The translations under genes were made by a program, and so were the position numbers. Below, piece by piece: positions 32,161-40,886 of a stretch of DNA of 64,000 bases. Numbering within the stretch: position 1 is the stretch's first letter; each line of letters begins with the position of its first letter. The stretch is from NCBI RefSeq assembly GCF_038235435.1, contig NZ_CP151275.1, forward strand, positions 2,170,001 to 2,234,000, read 5' to 3'. Under the pieces are notes generated by a model, which was not told where the DNA came from, did no database searches, and saw nothing but the letters and a program-made list of their open reading frames with translations. Origin of the DNA: Niveibacterium sp. SC-1. GTDB taxonomy: Bacteria; Pseudomonadota; Gammaproteobacteria; Burkholderiales; Rhodocyclaceae.

Positions 32161-32652
32161 TCAGGAACGGGGGAGTTTCTCGATGTTCTGGTCCGCGCAG
32201 GCGGCCAGCAAGGGGCCAATCGCACCCCGTCCGGGAATGGTCAGAGCGGGCGCGAGTTCGACCAGTGGCGCAAGCACGAAGGCCCGCAGATGCATGCGCG
32301 GATGCGGCAGGGTCAGTCGTTCCGATTCACGTTGCTCGTCGCCGTAGAGCAGCAAATCGAGATCCAGCGTGCGTGGCGCGTTGCGATAGGCACGTACGCG
32401 GCCGCAGCGGGTTTCGATGTCCTGCAGGGCGTCGAGGAGGGTGTCGGCAGAGAGCGCGGTCTCCAGGCTGGCGACCGCGTTGTAATAGTCCGGCTGGCCT
32501 GGCGCGTCGATCGGCGCCGTACGGTAGAGCGAGGAGCGGGCGGCCAGGCGCGTATCGGGCAGGTCGGCCAGGGCGTCGAAGGCCTCGCCCAGCATCGCGA
32601 CGGGATCGCCAAGGTTCGCGCCCAGGGCGATCCAGGCGGTAACGGTCTTCAT
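32161..32652 (-). CDS. folK: HPPK, 6-hydroxymethyl-dihydropterin pyrophosphokinase
   Basis: FolK transfers pyrophosphate from ATP to hydroxymethyl-dihydropterin in folate synthesis. The 163-residue protein starts MKTVTAWIALGANLGDP and has PDYYNAVASLET and RTLDLDLLLYGDE, the conserved metal-binding DxD segment, then LPHPRMHLRAFVLAPL. Start 32652 gives the usual length. It follows pcnB in the same direction. Confidence 0.95.
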   Translation of the reverse strand: MKTVTAWIALGANLGDPVAMLGEAFDALADLPDTRLAARSSLYRTAPIDAPGQPDYYNAVASLETALSADTLLDALQDIETRCGRVRAYRNAPRTLDLDLLLYGDEQRESERLTLPHPRMHLRAFVLAPLVELAPALTIPGRGAIGPLLAACADQNIEKLPRS

Positions 32653-32677
32653 GCCCAAATTCTCTTGCGTGTGTGTC

Positions 32678-32699
32678 CGCCGGGCGATCACGCCCGGCG
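32678..32699 (-). terminator. GC hairpin between pcnB and folK
   Basis: A perfect 9-bp stem (CGCCGGGCG / CGCCCGGCG) with loop ATCA lies in the 67-base gap. No T-tract follows. It may be an RNA-processing or attenuation structure rather than a full stop. Confidence 0.4.
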
Positions 32700-32719
32700 T
32701 GTGGCTGTGCGGCCGAGGC

Positions 32720-34060
32720 TCACTCGCCCGCCGGCGCGTCGGCCGGGCCCGCGCCGGGCTTGCGCCGACGCCGGCGACGTTTCTTGGTGGCGGGATCACT
32801 CTCGGACATGAGCATCTCGCCGCGCGCCTCAGGTTCTGCATCAGCGAAATGGTCCCACCATTCGGCGACTTCCAGCGGCAGCTCGCCGCTTTGCGCCCGC
32901 AAGCGCAGGAAGTCGTAGCCGGCGCGAAAACGCGGCTGTTCGATCAGGCGGAAGGGCGCTTTGCCCGAGCGGCGATCAAAGCGCGGCTGCAACGCCCAGA
33001 TCTCCTTGATGTCCGCGGAAATCTTGCGGGTGATGGCGAGCTTCTCGGCCTGTTGATCCAGCACCGCCGACATGGCGTCGAAAAGGGCCGCCTGACTGGC
33101 TTCGCCGCGTGCCTTGCGCGCATCCCAATCGGCCAGCACTTCATGCCAGAGCAGCGTGGCGAAGAGGAAGCCCGGCGAGATCGGCTTGCCCGCGCGCACG
33201 CGATCGTCCGTGTTTTCCAGCGCGAGCCAGACGAAGCGCTCGCCCATCGGCTGTTCCAGGATCACGTCGAGCAGCGGCAGCAGGCCATGGTGCAGGCCCT
33301 GTTCGCGCAGTTGCCGGAGACATTCGACGGCGTGGCCGCTGGTGAGCAGCTTGAGCATCTCGTCGAAGAGTCGTGCCGGCGGCACGTTTTCGAGGAGCTG
33401 TGCGAGTTCGCGGATCGGCGTGCGCGCCACCGGGTCGATGATCAACCCGAGCTTGGAGGCCAGTCGTACGGCGCGCAGCATGCGCACCGGGTCTTCGCGG
33501 TAGCGCACGTTCGGGTCGCCGATCATGCGCAGGGTCTTCTGGTGCAGGTCGCCGACGCCATGGTGGTAGTCGACCACCGTTTCCGCATTCGGATCGTAGT
33601 AGAGGGCGTTGACCGTGAAGTCGCGGCGGGTGGCGTCTTCCTGCTGGGAACCCCAGACGTTGTCGGCAAGGATGCGGCCGTGTTCGTCGGTCTGGGCGTC
33701 TTCGTTCTGGGAGGCGCGGAAGGTGGAGACTTCGATGGTCTCCGGTCCGCTCATCACGTGCACGATGCGAAAGCGCCTGCCGATGATGCGGGAGCGGCGG
33801 AAAAGCTCGCGCACCTGTTCCGGCGTGGCGTCGGTGGCGACGTCGAAGTCCTTGGGCTTGATGCCGGCGATCAGGTCGCGCACCGCGCCACCCACGACGA
33901 AAGCCTTGAAGCCGGCTTCCTGCAGGACGTGGCAGACGCGACGGGCGGCCGGGGAAATGCTCTCGCGCTGGATCCCGTGCTGGGCCGGCGGAATCACCGC
34001 GGGTTCGACGGGACGGGCGGGCTCGCGGCGGAAAACGCGGCGCAGAAGTTTGCGGATCAT
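32720..34060 (-). CDS. pcnB: Poly(A) polymerase I
   Basis: PcnB adds poly(A) tails to RNA and so marks it for decay. The 446-residue protein has the nucleotidyltransferase signature VVGGAVRDLIAG and DFDVATDATPEQV with its Asp pair, then VSTFRASQNEDA and RRDFTVNALYYDP. The C-terminal RNA-binding part is followed by a very basic tail (KKRRRRRRKPGAG). That tail is usual for PcnB and separates it from tRNA CCA-transferases. Confidence 0.93.
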   Translation of the reverse strand: MIRKLLRRVFRREPARPVEPAVIPPAQHGIQRESISPAARRVCHVLQEAGFKAFVVGGAVRDLIAGIKPKDFDVATDATPEQVRELFRRSRIIGRRFRIVHVMSGPETIEVSTFRASQNEDAQTDEHGRILADNVWGSQQEDATRRDFTVNALYYDPNAETVVDYHHGVGDLHQKTLRMIGDPNVRYREDPVRMLRAVRLASKLGLIIDPVARTPIRELAQLLENVPPARLFDEMLKLLTSGHAVECLRQLREQGLHHGLLPLLDVILEQPMGERFVWLALENTDDRVRAGKPISPGFLFATLLWHEVLADWDARKARGEASQAALFDAMSAVLDQQAEKLAITRKISADIKEIWALQPRFDRRSGKAPFRLIEQPRFRAGYDFLRLRAQSGELPLEVAEWWDHFADAEPEARGEMLMSESDPATKKRRRRRRKPGAGPADAPAGE

Positions 34061-34132
34061 GCCTGGACGGCTCGTGTGCGTAACATCGGAAAAATTGCGG
34101 GAAACGCTGATTATACGATCCGCAAGCGCGGA

Positions 34133-34798
34133 TCAGCCGTGCAGGCTGACGATCGGCCAGCCCGCGCGCGCGGCATGCTCGCGTAGCACTTCGTCCGGAT
34201 CGACCGCCACCGGGTCGGTGACCTTGGCCAGCAGCGGCAGGTCATTGCGCGAATCGCTGTAGAAATAGCTGTGCTCGAAGCTCTCCCAGCACAGCGCGAG
34301 GCTCTCCAGCCAGGCTTCGACGCGCGCGATCTTGCCTTCCTGGAAGGACGGCGTGCCGCGCGGAGCGCCGGTGAACTCGCCGCCGGCCTGCGCCGGGATG
34401 GTGGCGATCAGGTGCGGAATGCCGAAACGGCGGACGATGGGCCCGGTAATGAAAGCATTGGTTGCCGTCACGACGGCGCACAGGTCGCCGGCGGCCAGAT
34501 GGCGGTCCACCAGTTCCTGTGCCGGGCGCTGCCACATCGGCGTCACGCGCTCTTCCATAAATCGCAGGTGCAGGGCGTCGAGTTCGCGGCGGGGCGTGCG
34601 GGCCAGCGGCGCCAGGGCGAAGGCGAGGAACTTGTCGATGTCCAGGGTGCCGGCCTTGTAATGGCCGTAGAACTCGCGATTGCTGGCTTCGTATTCGGCG
34701 CCGTCGACCAGCCCGTGGTCGACCATGAAGCGGCCCCACTCATAGTCGCTGTCGCCGTTGAGCAGGGTGTGGTCGAGATCGAAGAGCGCGAGATTCAT
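34133..34798 (-). CDS. HAD-IB family hydrolase
   Basis: This is a 221-residue HAD phosphatase. Motif I is FDLDHTLLNGDSD with the nucleophile Asp near residue 7, motif II is VVTATNAF, and motif III/IV is YSDSRNDLPLL. The layout resembles the SerB-like HAD-IB group (CicA). Substrate is unknown. It overlaps hda by four bases; hda-HAD-pcnB-folK is a common order in betaproteobacteria. Confidence 0.9.
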   Translation of the reverse strand: MNLALFDLDHTLLNGDSDYEWGRFMVDHGLVDGAEYEASNREFYGHYKAGTLDIDKFLAFALAPLARTPRRELDALHLRFMEERVTPMWQRPAQELVDRHLAAGDLCAVVTATNAFITGPIVRRFGIPHLIATIPAQAGGEFTGAPRGTPSFQEGKIARVEAWLESLALCWESFEHSYFYSDSRNDLPLLAKVTDPVAVDPDEVLREHAARAGWPIVSLHG

Positions 34799-35496
34799 CG
34801 TGTCTGGGTTTCCGTTTCGAGCGGCGCGGCCTGCGTCTGCAGGACCTCGCGCAGCAGGGGGAGGGTGGGCATGCGATGCAGCGCGAGCGAACGCTCGTCG
34901 AGCGCGTCCACCGCAGCCAGGAGCGAAGGCAGGTCGCGCTGGCCGTGGCGCAAGAGGTATTGCACGAGGTCGGGGTCCAGCATCAGACCACGCGAGAGGC
35001 CGTACATCACCAGCACGTCCTCTTTTTGTTGATCGTCCAGCGCCTTGAGCTCGAAGACCAGGCACTGGCCGATGCGGGTGCGGACATCCTCGCGTACGGC
35101 AAGCTCGGCCGGCGGCCGGGCGCCGGCGAGGAGGAGCGCCGTGCCTAGTGGCTGAGCGCGGATGAAGGCGCGAAAGAGCGCCGCCTGGCCGGTCTCGTCC
35201 AGGGCTTGCACGTCATCGACGCAGAGCAGGCCGTCGGGCGGCAAGGGGAAGTCGCCGTCTGCGCCGGGGCCGTTCGCGCATGCACTCTCCCGCCCGCCGT
35301 GGCGGGATTCGGCCGCGCTGGCGGCGAGCAGGTGACTGCGGCCGCTGCCGCTTTCGCCCCACAGGTAGATCGCCTGCGGCTGTCCCAGCGCAGCCTGTAC
35401 ACGCAGTGCATCGAGGAGCTGCGCGTTGTCGCCGACGACGAAGTTGTCGAGCCGGGACTGGGCTTCGGGGCGCAGGGAGAGCGTCAGTTGTCGCAC
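34795..35496 (-). CDS. hda: DnaA regulatory inactivator Hda
   Basis: Hda is an AAA+ protein that, with the loaded clamp, stimulates ATP hydrolysis by DnaA and so prevents re-initiation. The 233-residue product starts MRQLTLSLRPEAQSRLDNFV, where QLTLSL resembles the clamp-binding motif. The Walker A region is WGESGSGRSHLL with the GRSHLL form typical of Hda rather than DnaA, and LCVDDVQAL is Walker B. It is divergent from purM, as usual. Confidence 0.93.
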   Translation of the reverse strand: MRQLTLSLRPEAQSRLDNFVVGDNAQLLDALRVQAALGQPQAIYLWGESGSGRSHLLAASAAESRHGGRESACANGPGADGDFPLPPDGLLCVDDVQALDETGQAALFRAFIRAQPLGTALLLAGARPPAELAVREDVRTRIGQCLVFELKALDDQQKEDVLVMYGLSRGLMLDPDLVQYLLRHGQRDLPSLLAAVDALDERSLALHRMPTLPLLREVLQTQAAPLETETQTR

Positions 35497-35618
35497 GCGG
35501 GAGTGAGGCGAAAGTCTGGCGAGAGTCGGACGGAAATCGGTGGGCGGCCAGCGGGCCTGGCCTGGTCGTACAGCCGGCAGGAACGCGAGGCAGCAGGCTC
35601 GCGCGGGACGCTTTCGTT

Positions 35619-35624
35619 TATAAT
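35619..35624 (+). promoter_or_regulatory. Probable -10 box of purM
   Basis: TATAAT lies 117 bases before the purM start in the 245-base hda-purM gap. No good -35 is seen. The leader between it and the TTG start shows no riboswitch that I can recognise. Confidence 0.4.
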
Positions 35625-35741
35625 TTCAAGACTTTGGCGTCGGGCCGGAATCCAATACTGTAGCGGTCCCGTGGCGTCTGCTCAACTTGCACCCACGAAT
35701 TGCCAGCGTCTTTCACCTTCTGCTTCCCCTGAGGATTTGCC

Positions 35742-36776
35742 TTGAGCTCGCTCACCTATCGTGACGCTGGCGTCGACATCGACGCTGGTGACGCCCTTGT
35801 CGATCGCATCAAGCCCTTCGCCAAACGCACCATGCGGCCAGAAGTGCTGGGCGGTATCGGCGGTTTCGGCGCCCTGTTCGAAATCTCCAAGAAATACAAG
35901 GAGCCGGTCCTGGTGTCCGGCACCGATGGTGTCGGCACCAAGCTCAAGCTTGCTTTCCATCTGAACAAGCACGACACCGTCGGCCAGGACCTCGTTGCGA
36001 TGAGCGTGAACGACATCCTTGTGCAGGGTGCCGAGCCGCTGTTCTTCCTCGATTACTTCGCCTGCGGTCGGCTGGACGTGGATACCGCCGCCACCGTGAT
36101 CAAGGGCATCGCCGAAGGCTGTGAGCTCTCCGGTTGCGCCCTGATCGGCGGCGAGACCGCCGAGATGCCGTCGATGTACCCGGACGGCGAATATGACCTC
36201 GCCGGCTTCGCGGTCGGCGCGGTGGAGAAGAGCGAGATCATCACCGGCCGCGAGATCGTGCCGGGTGACGTGGTGCTGGGCCTGGCGTCCAGCGGCGCGC
36301 ACTCCAACGGCTACTCGCTGATCCGCAAGATCATCGAGCGCGCCAACCCTGACATGAGCGCCGACTTCCATGGTCGCCCCTTCCGCGACGTGGTGATGGC
36401 GCCGACCCGCATCTATGTGAAGTCGCTGCTCAACCTGCTGCGCAGCAAGCCGGGCGTCGTGAAGGGCATGGCCCACATCACCGGTGGCGGTCTCACCGAG
36501 AACGTGCCGCGCGTCCTGCCGGAAAACGTGGTGGCCGAGATCGACGCCAAGTCCTGGACGCTGCCGCCGCTCTTCCAGTGGCTGCAGAAGGAAGGCAACG
36601 TGGAATCGGCCGAGATGCACCGCGTCTTCAACTGCGGCATCGGCATGGTGGTCATCGTCCCAGCCGCAGAAGCCAAGGCGGCCAGTGACCTGCTGCTGCA
36701 AGCAGGCGAGACGGTGTTCGAGATCGGCCGGATCGTCGCGCGAGTGGGCGACGAACACCAGACCCGCGTCGTCTGA
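35742..36776 (+). CDS. purM: Phosphoribosylformylglycinamidine cyclo-ligase
   Basis: PurM closes the imidazole ring of purines (AIR synthetase). The 344-residue protein starts [20 protein letters not shown] and has [41 protein letters not shown] and THITGGGL-like [13 protein letters not shown]. The start codon appears to be TTG at 35742, with GAGGA six bases upstream; no ATG or GTG would preserve the conserved N terminus. Confidence 0.96.
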   Translation: MSSLTYRDAGVDIDAGDALVDRIKPFAKRTMRPEVLGGIGGFGALFEISKKYKEPVLVSGTDGVGTKLKLAFHLNKHDTVGQDLVAMSVNDILVQGAEPLFFLDYFACGRLDVDTAATVIKGIAEGCELSGCALIGGETAEMPSMYPDGEYDLAGFAVGAVEKSEIITGREIVPGDVVLGLASSGAHSNGYSLIRKIIERANPDMSADFHGRPFRDVVMAPTRIYVKSLLNLLRSKPGVVKGMAHITGGGLTENVPRVLPENVVAEIDAKSWTLPPLFQWLQKEGNVESAEMHRVFNCGIGMVVIVPAAEAKAASDLLLQAGETVFEIGRIVARVGDEHQTRVV

Positions 36777-36789
36777 GCCCGGGGCGGCA

Positions 36790-37515
36790 ATGTTCGAAGG
36801 CCTTCAGCATTACTGGACGCCTGAACTGCTTGCCGCCAACCTCAACATCTTCCTGCATGTGCTGGCCGCCGCCGTCATCGGTGCGGCGGTCGGCTATGAA
36901 CGTTCCTACCACGGCCGGGCGGCCGGCATGCGCACCTATGCGCTGGTCTGCCTGGCCTCCGCCGCGCTGACTGTGGTTTGCGCCTTTCCCCAGCACTGGT
37001 TCGGCGACACCGTAGCCGTCCCCAACGGCGATCCGACGCGCATCATCCAGGGCCTCATGACCGGTGTCGGTTTTCTCGGCGCCGGCATGATCATGCGCGA
37101 CGGGCTGACCATCCACGGACTCTCGACCGCTGCATCCGTCTGGGTCACCGCGGCCATAGGCATCCTCGTCGGCCTGGGTTTCCATGCTGCCGCCGCCGGC
37201 GCTGCGATTCTCACGGTGCTGCTGATGAGCGCCGTGCGCACTATCGAGCGGCTCCTGCCGCAGTCTTCCTTCATCCATTGCTCGGTCCGCTACCTGCGCA
37301 ACGAAGCGCCGCAGGAGGCCGAGCTCATGGCGCAGGCCGCCCGCTGCGGTTTCGAAGTCACCGAAACCAGCTACCAGCTGGCCAAAGAAGGCCAATACTA
37401 CGAATACCGCCTGACCCTGCGCTCCTTCGGGACGGGTCTCGGCGGTGATTTCGCGCGCGCGCTTGCCAGCGACGTCCGTGTGCGCGAATTCAAGGTATCC
37501 CCCCAACGCGAATAG
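36790..37515 (+). CDS. MgtC/SapB family membrane protein
   Basis: This 241-residue inner-membrane protein has five hydrophobic segments in the first 150 residues with the MgtC features GAAVGYERSYHGRAAGMRTY, GLMTGVGFLGAGMI and GLSTAASVWVTAAIG. A soluble C-terminal domain (about 155-241) follows and resembles an ACT-like fold. MgtC proteins are linked to low magnesium and ATPase control; the exact role here is unknown. It follows purM by 13 bases. ATG 36790 is the start; the open frame upstream is antisense-like overlap with purM. Confidence 0.9.
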   Translation: MFEGLQHYWTPELLAANLNIFLHVLAAAVIGAAVGYERSYHGRAAGMRTYALVCLASAALTVVCAFPQHWFGDTVAVPNGDPTRIIQGLMTGVGFLGAGMIMRDGLTIHGLSTAASVWVTAAIGILVGLGFHAAAAGAAILTVLLMSAVRTIERLLPQSSFIHCSVRYLRNEAPQEAELMAQAARCGFEVTETSYQLAKEGQYYEYRLTLRSFGTGLGGDFARALASDVRVREFKVSPQRE

Positions 37516-37598
37516 CGAGCGTTCCCACGCTTGCGATCCGTCGTCCGCGGGTGAAAGATCTGGCGGGAAGCTTGCCGCTGGAATAGAGTGGTTCTGAC

Positions 37599-37609
37599 TT
37601 GTCGGACAA
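37599..37609. promoter_or_regulatory. FadR/GntR-type operator upstream of the regulator gene
   Basis: TTGTCGGACAA is a perfect palindrome around a central G and fits the TNGTNNNACNA pattern of FadR-subfamily regulators such as LldR. It ends 8 bases before the regulator's ATG, so binding would block the gene and probably glcDEF. Confidence 0.6.
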
Positions 37610-37617
37610 ATAAGAGC

Positions 37618-38322
37618 ATGGATAAAAATACTCCCCCTCAGTCGGCAAGCGGACGTGCCGACACCATATGCAAGGTCCTGGCACAAGGCATCCGCGACGG
37701 AGAGTGGTCGGCCCGCTTGCCTACCGAGCAACAGCTGGTCGAACGCTTCGGTGTCAGCCGCCCGGTGGTGCGCGAGGCGCTCGCGCGCCTCAAGGGCGAT
37801 GGCCTGATCGTCAGTCGCCAGGGTTCGGGCGCTTTCGTGGTGCCCGAAGCGGCGACGCGCAATTTCCGTCTCGCCGACGAGCCGGTTTCGGCCGACGTGC
37901 TGGAACTGCGCCTGATCATCGAGACCGGCGCCGCGGAACTCGCTGCCCTGCGCCGCAGCGAATCAGACCTCGCTGCCATGCGCGCGGCACTGGAAGAAAT
38001 GGAAGACGCGCTGGCGCGCGGCGAGGATGGTTCGTCGGGTGACGATGCCTTTCATCGCGCGATTGCGGCAGCGGCCGGCAACGCCCAGCTCGAACGCCTG
38101 ATCGCCCTGATGTCGCACGCGATTTCGGCCTCGCGCAAGCCCACCTGGTCGCCGCATGGGCACGACAGGGGACGCGCGGCGATTGCCCAGGAAGAGCACC
38201 ACGACCTGCTCGACGCGATCGCTGCCGGCGACGCGGCTGCGGCACGGACGGCCGCACGCAAACACCTCCTGGCGGCGGCCGCGCGTTTTGGCTGTCGCAT
38301 TGCCTCGGTGGGAGACGAATGA
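37618..38322 (+). CDS. GntR-family (FadR/FCD) regulator, probably of glycolate genes
   Basis: This 234-residue regulator has a winged helix at about residues 10-75 (LPTEQQLVERFGVSRPVVRE, then LIVSRQGSGAFV) and an FCD ligand domain (about 90-220) with the metal-binding His positions in DDAFHRAIAAAAGN and EEHHDLLDAI. The glycolate oxidase genes follow at once, so it most likely answers to glycolate or lactate like GlcC or LldR. That link is inferred from position. A matching palindrome lies just upstream. Confidence 0.9.
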   Translation: MDKNTPPQSASGRADTICKVLAQGIRDGEWSARLPTEQQLVERFGVSRPVVREALARLKGDGLIVSRQGSGAFVVPEAATRNFRLADEPVSADVLELRLIIETGAAELAALRRSESDLAAMRAALEEMEDALARGEDGSSGDDAFHRAIAAAAGNAQLERLIALMSHAISASRKPTWSPHGHDRGRAAIAQEEHHDLLDAIAAGDAAAARTAARKHLLAAAARFGCRIASVGDE

Positions 38323-38323
38323 G

Positions 38324-39799
38324 GTGCCATCGAGCAAATTGGCGTCCGGCGGCGACGGCCTGATTGAGGCCTTGCGCGCCGTCCTGCCGGAGGACTCGGT
38401 GCTGGTGGAGACCGAAGCGCTACGGCCTTATGAGTGCGACGGTCTCGCCACCTTCCGCCAGTTGCCGCGAGTGGTCGTCTTGCCCGAAACCGAGGAGCAG
38501 GTCGCGGCCATCCTGGCCAGCTGTCACGCGCGTGGTGTTCCGGTGGTCGCGCGCGGGGCCGGGACCAGCCTTTCGGGCGGCGCGATGCCGCACGCCCAGG
38601 GCGTGCTGCTCGCGATGGCGAAGTTCCGCCAGATCGTGCGTATCGACCCGCTCGCGCGGATCGCGGTGGTGCAACCCGGGGTGCGCAACAAGGCTATTTC
38701 CGAGGCCGCGAATCCCTATGGCCTCTATTACGCGCCCGATCCGAGTTCGCAGATCGCCTGCACGATCGGTGGCAACGTTGCCGAGAACGCCGGAGGCGTG
38801 CATTGCCTGAAATACGGGCTCACGGTGCACAACGTGTTGCGGGTGCGTGCGGTGACGATTACCGGCGAGATCGTCGAGTTCGGCAGCCATGCGCTGGACA
38901 CGCCCGGCTTTGATGGCCTCGCCTTGCTCAACGGTTCGGAAGGCATGCTGGCCGTGATCACCGAGGTCAGCGTGCGCCTGTTGCCGCTGCCGCAAACGGC
39001 GCGTTGCGTGCTTGCGGCCTTCGATGACGTGGTCCGTGCTGGCGAGGCGGTGGCCGCAATCATCGCGGCGGGCATCATTCCGGCCGGGCTGGAAATGATG
39101 GATCAGGCTGCCACGCGTGCGGTCGAGGCCTTCGTGAAAGCGGGCTATCCGCTCGCCGCCGCGGCGATCCTGCTGGTCGAGTCCGACGGCACGGCCGAAG
39201 AGGTCGAGGAGGAGATCGGTCGCATCACGGACCTGCTGCAGGCGCAGGGCGCGAGCGAGATCCGCGTCTCGCGCGACGAGGCCGAACGGCTGCGTTTCTG
39301 GGCTGGCCGCAAGGCCGCCTTTCCAGCGGCGGGACGCATTTCGCCGGATTACTACTGCATGGACGGCACGATTCCGCGCAAGCGCCTCGGCGAGATGCTG
39401 CAGGCGATTGCCGCGATGGAGCAGCGCCATCGCCTGCGTTGCATCAACGTCTTCCATGCCGGCGACGGCAACCTGCATCCCCTGATCCTCTTCGATGCGG
39501 CCTCGGCCGATGAGCAAGAGCGGGCCGAGGCCTTTGGCGCCGAAATCCTGGAGCATTCGGTGGCACTCGGCGGCACGATCACGGGCGAGCACGGCGTGGG
39601 CGTGGAGAAGCTGGGGCAGATGTGCGTGCAGTTCGGAGAGGCCGAGCTCGAGATGTTCCATCGCGTGAAGGCCGCCTTCGATCCGGTCGGTTTGCTCAAC
39701 CCCGGCAAGGCCGTGCCTACCCTGCAGCGCTGCGCCGAGTACGGTCACCTGCATGTGCACCACGGACAACTGCCCCACCCAGAGTTGGAGCGTTTTTGA
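38324..39799 (+). CDS. glcD: Glycolate oxidase subunit GlcD
   Basis: GlcD is the FAD subunit that oxidises glycolate (or D-lactate) to glyoxylate. The 491-residue protein has VPVVARGAGTSLSGGAMP (FAD-binding-4), PDPSSQIACTIGGNVAENAG, LNGSEGMLAVITEV and, near the end, VFHAGDGNLHPLI, GEHGVGVEK and LLNPGKAVPT. GTG 38324 comes two bases after the regulator stop, with GGGAGA upstream. An upstream start would run across the regulator gene. It overlaps glcE. Confidence 0.95.
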   Translation: MPSSKLASGGDGLIEALRAVLPEDSVLVETEALRPYECDGLATFRQLPRVVVLPETEEQVAAILASCHARGVPVVARGAGTSLSGGAMPHAQGVLLAMAKFRQIVRIDPLARIAVVQPGVRNKAISEAANPYGLYYAPDPSSQIACTIGGNVAENAGGVHCLKYGLTVHNVLRVRAVTITGEIVEFGSHALDTPGFDGLALLNGSEGMLAVITEVSVRLLPLPQTARCVLAAFDDVVRAGEAVAAIIAAGIIPAGLEMMDQAATRAVEAFVKAGYPLAAAAILLVESDGTAEEVEEEIGRITDLLQAQGASEIRVSRDEAERLRFWAGRKAAFPAAGRISPDYYCMDGTIPRKRLGEMLQAIAAMEQRHRLRCINVFHAGDGNLHPLILFDAASADEQERAEAFGAEILEHSVALGGTITGEHGVGVEKLGQMCVQFGEAELEMFHRVKAAFDPVGLLNPGKAVPTLQRCAEYGHLHVHHGQLPHPELERF

Positions 39800-40860
39800 T
39801 GCAGGCTGTGCTCGCAGGATTCAAGGAGCGCATACGTGCCGCGCGTGTCGCGGGCTTGCCGCTGGAGCTTCGCGGCGGCGGAAGCAAACGCTTCCTGGGC
39901 CGCGCGGCGCAAGGCGAGATCCTCGATACTCGCGACTATTCGGGCGTGATCAGCTACGAGCCGACCGAGCTGGTGATCACGGCGCGGGCGGGCACGCCGC
40001 TGGCGGAAATCCAGGCGCTGCTTGCGCGCAAACGGCAGATGCTGGCCTTCGAGCCGCCGGCCTTCGGGCTCGCGACCGTGGGCGGCACGGTCGCGGCGGG
40101 GCTCTCCGGCCCGCGGCGGCCACAGGCCGGTGCGCTGCGCGACCATCTGCTGGGGGTGAAGCTTCTGGACGGACGCGGAGATGAGTTGCGCTTCGGCGGC
40201 CAGGTGATGAAGAACGTGGCGGGCTACGACGTGTCACGCCTGATGGCCGGCGCGATGGGCACGCTGGGGCTTCTGCTCGAAGTCTCGCTCAAGGTGTTGC
40301 CGATGCCGGCTGAGCAGCGGACCCTGCGTTTCTCGATGAGTCAGTCCGAAGCCCTGGTGGCTCTTAATCGCTGGGCCGGCCAGGCGTTGCCGATCACGGC
40401 AAGCTGCTGGAGCGGCGGGGTGCTGCATCTGCGGCTGGAAGGGGCGCGGGCAGCGGTCCAGGCTGCACGTGCGCGCCTGGGTGGAGAGGAACTGGGCGAG
40501 GCGGCGGCCATCAGCTTCTGGCGGGACGTGGTTGAACAGCACCACGGATTCTTCGCCGGCGTGCGCCGCCTGTGGCGGATATCGGTGCCCTCCACGGCCG
40601 CGCCGATGTGCGCGGATCAACCCAGCCTGATCGAGTGGGGCGGCGCCTTGCGCTGGTTGCGCGATCCGCCGCCCGAGACCGACCTGTTTGCAGAGGCGGC
40701 ACGCCTGGGCGGTAGCGCCCGGCTGTTCCGCCGCACGCCCGAGGACGAGGTTTTCGATCCGCCGCTGACGCCGTCGGTGGCGCAGATCCAGGAACGGCTC
40801 AAGCGCGCCTTCGATCCTGATGGGATATTCAACCGCGGCCGCCTCTGTGCGGCCTGGTAG
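39799..40860 (+). CDS. glcE: Glycolate oxidase subunit GlcE
   Basis: GlcE is the second FAD-binding subunit of glycolate oxidase. The 353-residue protein has LELRGGGSKRFLGR, TARAGTPLAEIQALL, FGLATVGGTVAAGLSGP, QVMKNVAGYDVSRLMAGAMG and a C-terminal FNRGRLCAAW. These are the family signatures. ATG 39799 overlaps the glcD stop. It works together with GlcD and the Fe-S protein GlcF. Confidence 0.94.
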   Translation: MQAVLAGFKERIRAARVAGLPLELRGGGSKRFLGRAAQGEILDTRDYSGVISYEPTELVITARAGTPLAEIQALLARKRQMLAFEPPAFGLATVGGTVAAGLSGPRRPQAGALRDHLLGVKLLDGRGDELRFGGQVMKNVAGYDVSRLMAGAMGTLGLLLEVSLKVLPMPAEQRTLRFSMSQSEALVALNRWAGQALPITASCWSGGVLHLRLEGARAAVQAARARLGGEELGEAAAISFWRDVVEQHHGFFAGVRRLWRISVPSTAAPMCADQPSLIEWGGALRWLRDPPPETDLFAEAARLGGSARLFRRTPEDEVFDPPLTPSVAQIQERLKRAFDPDGIFNRGRLCAAW

Positions 40861-40886
40861 CAGACGGTTTCCTGAGCTCGAGACAC

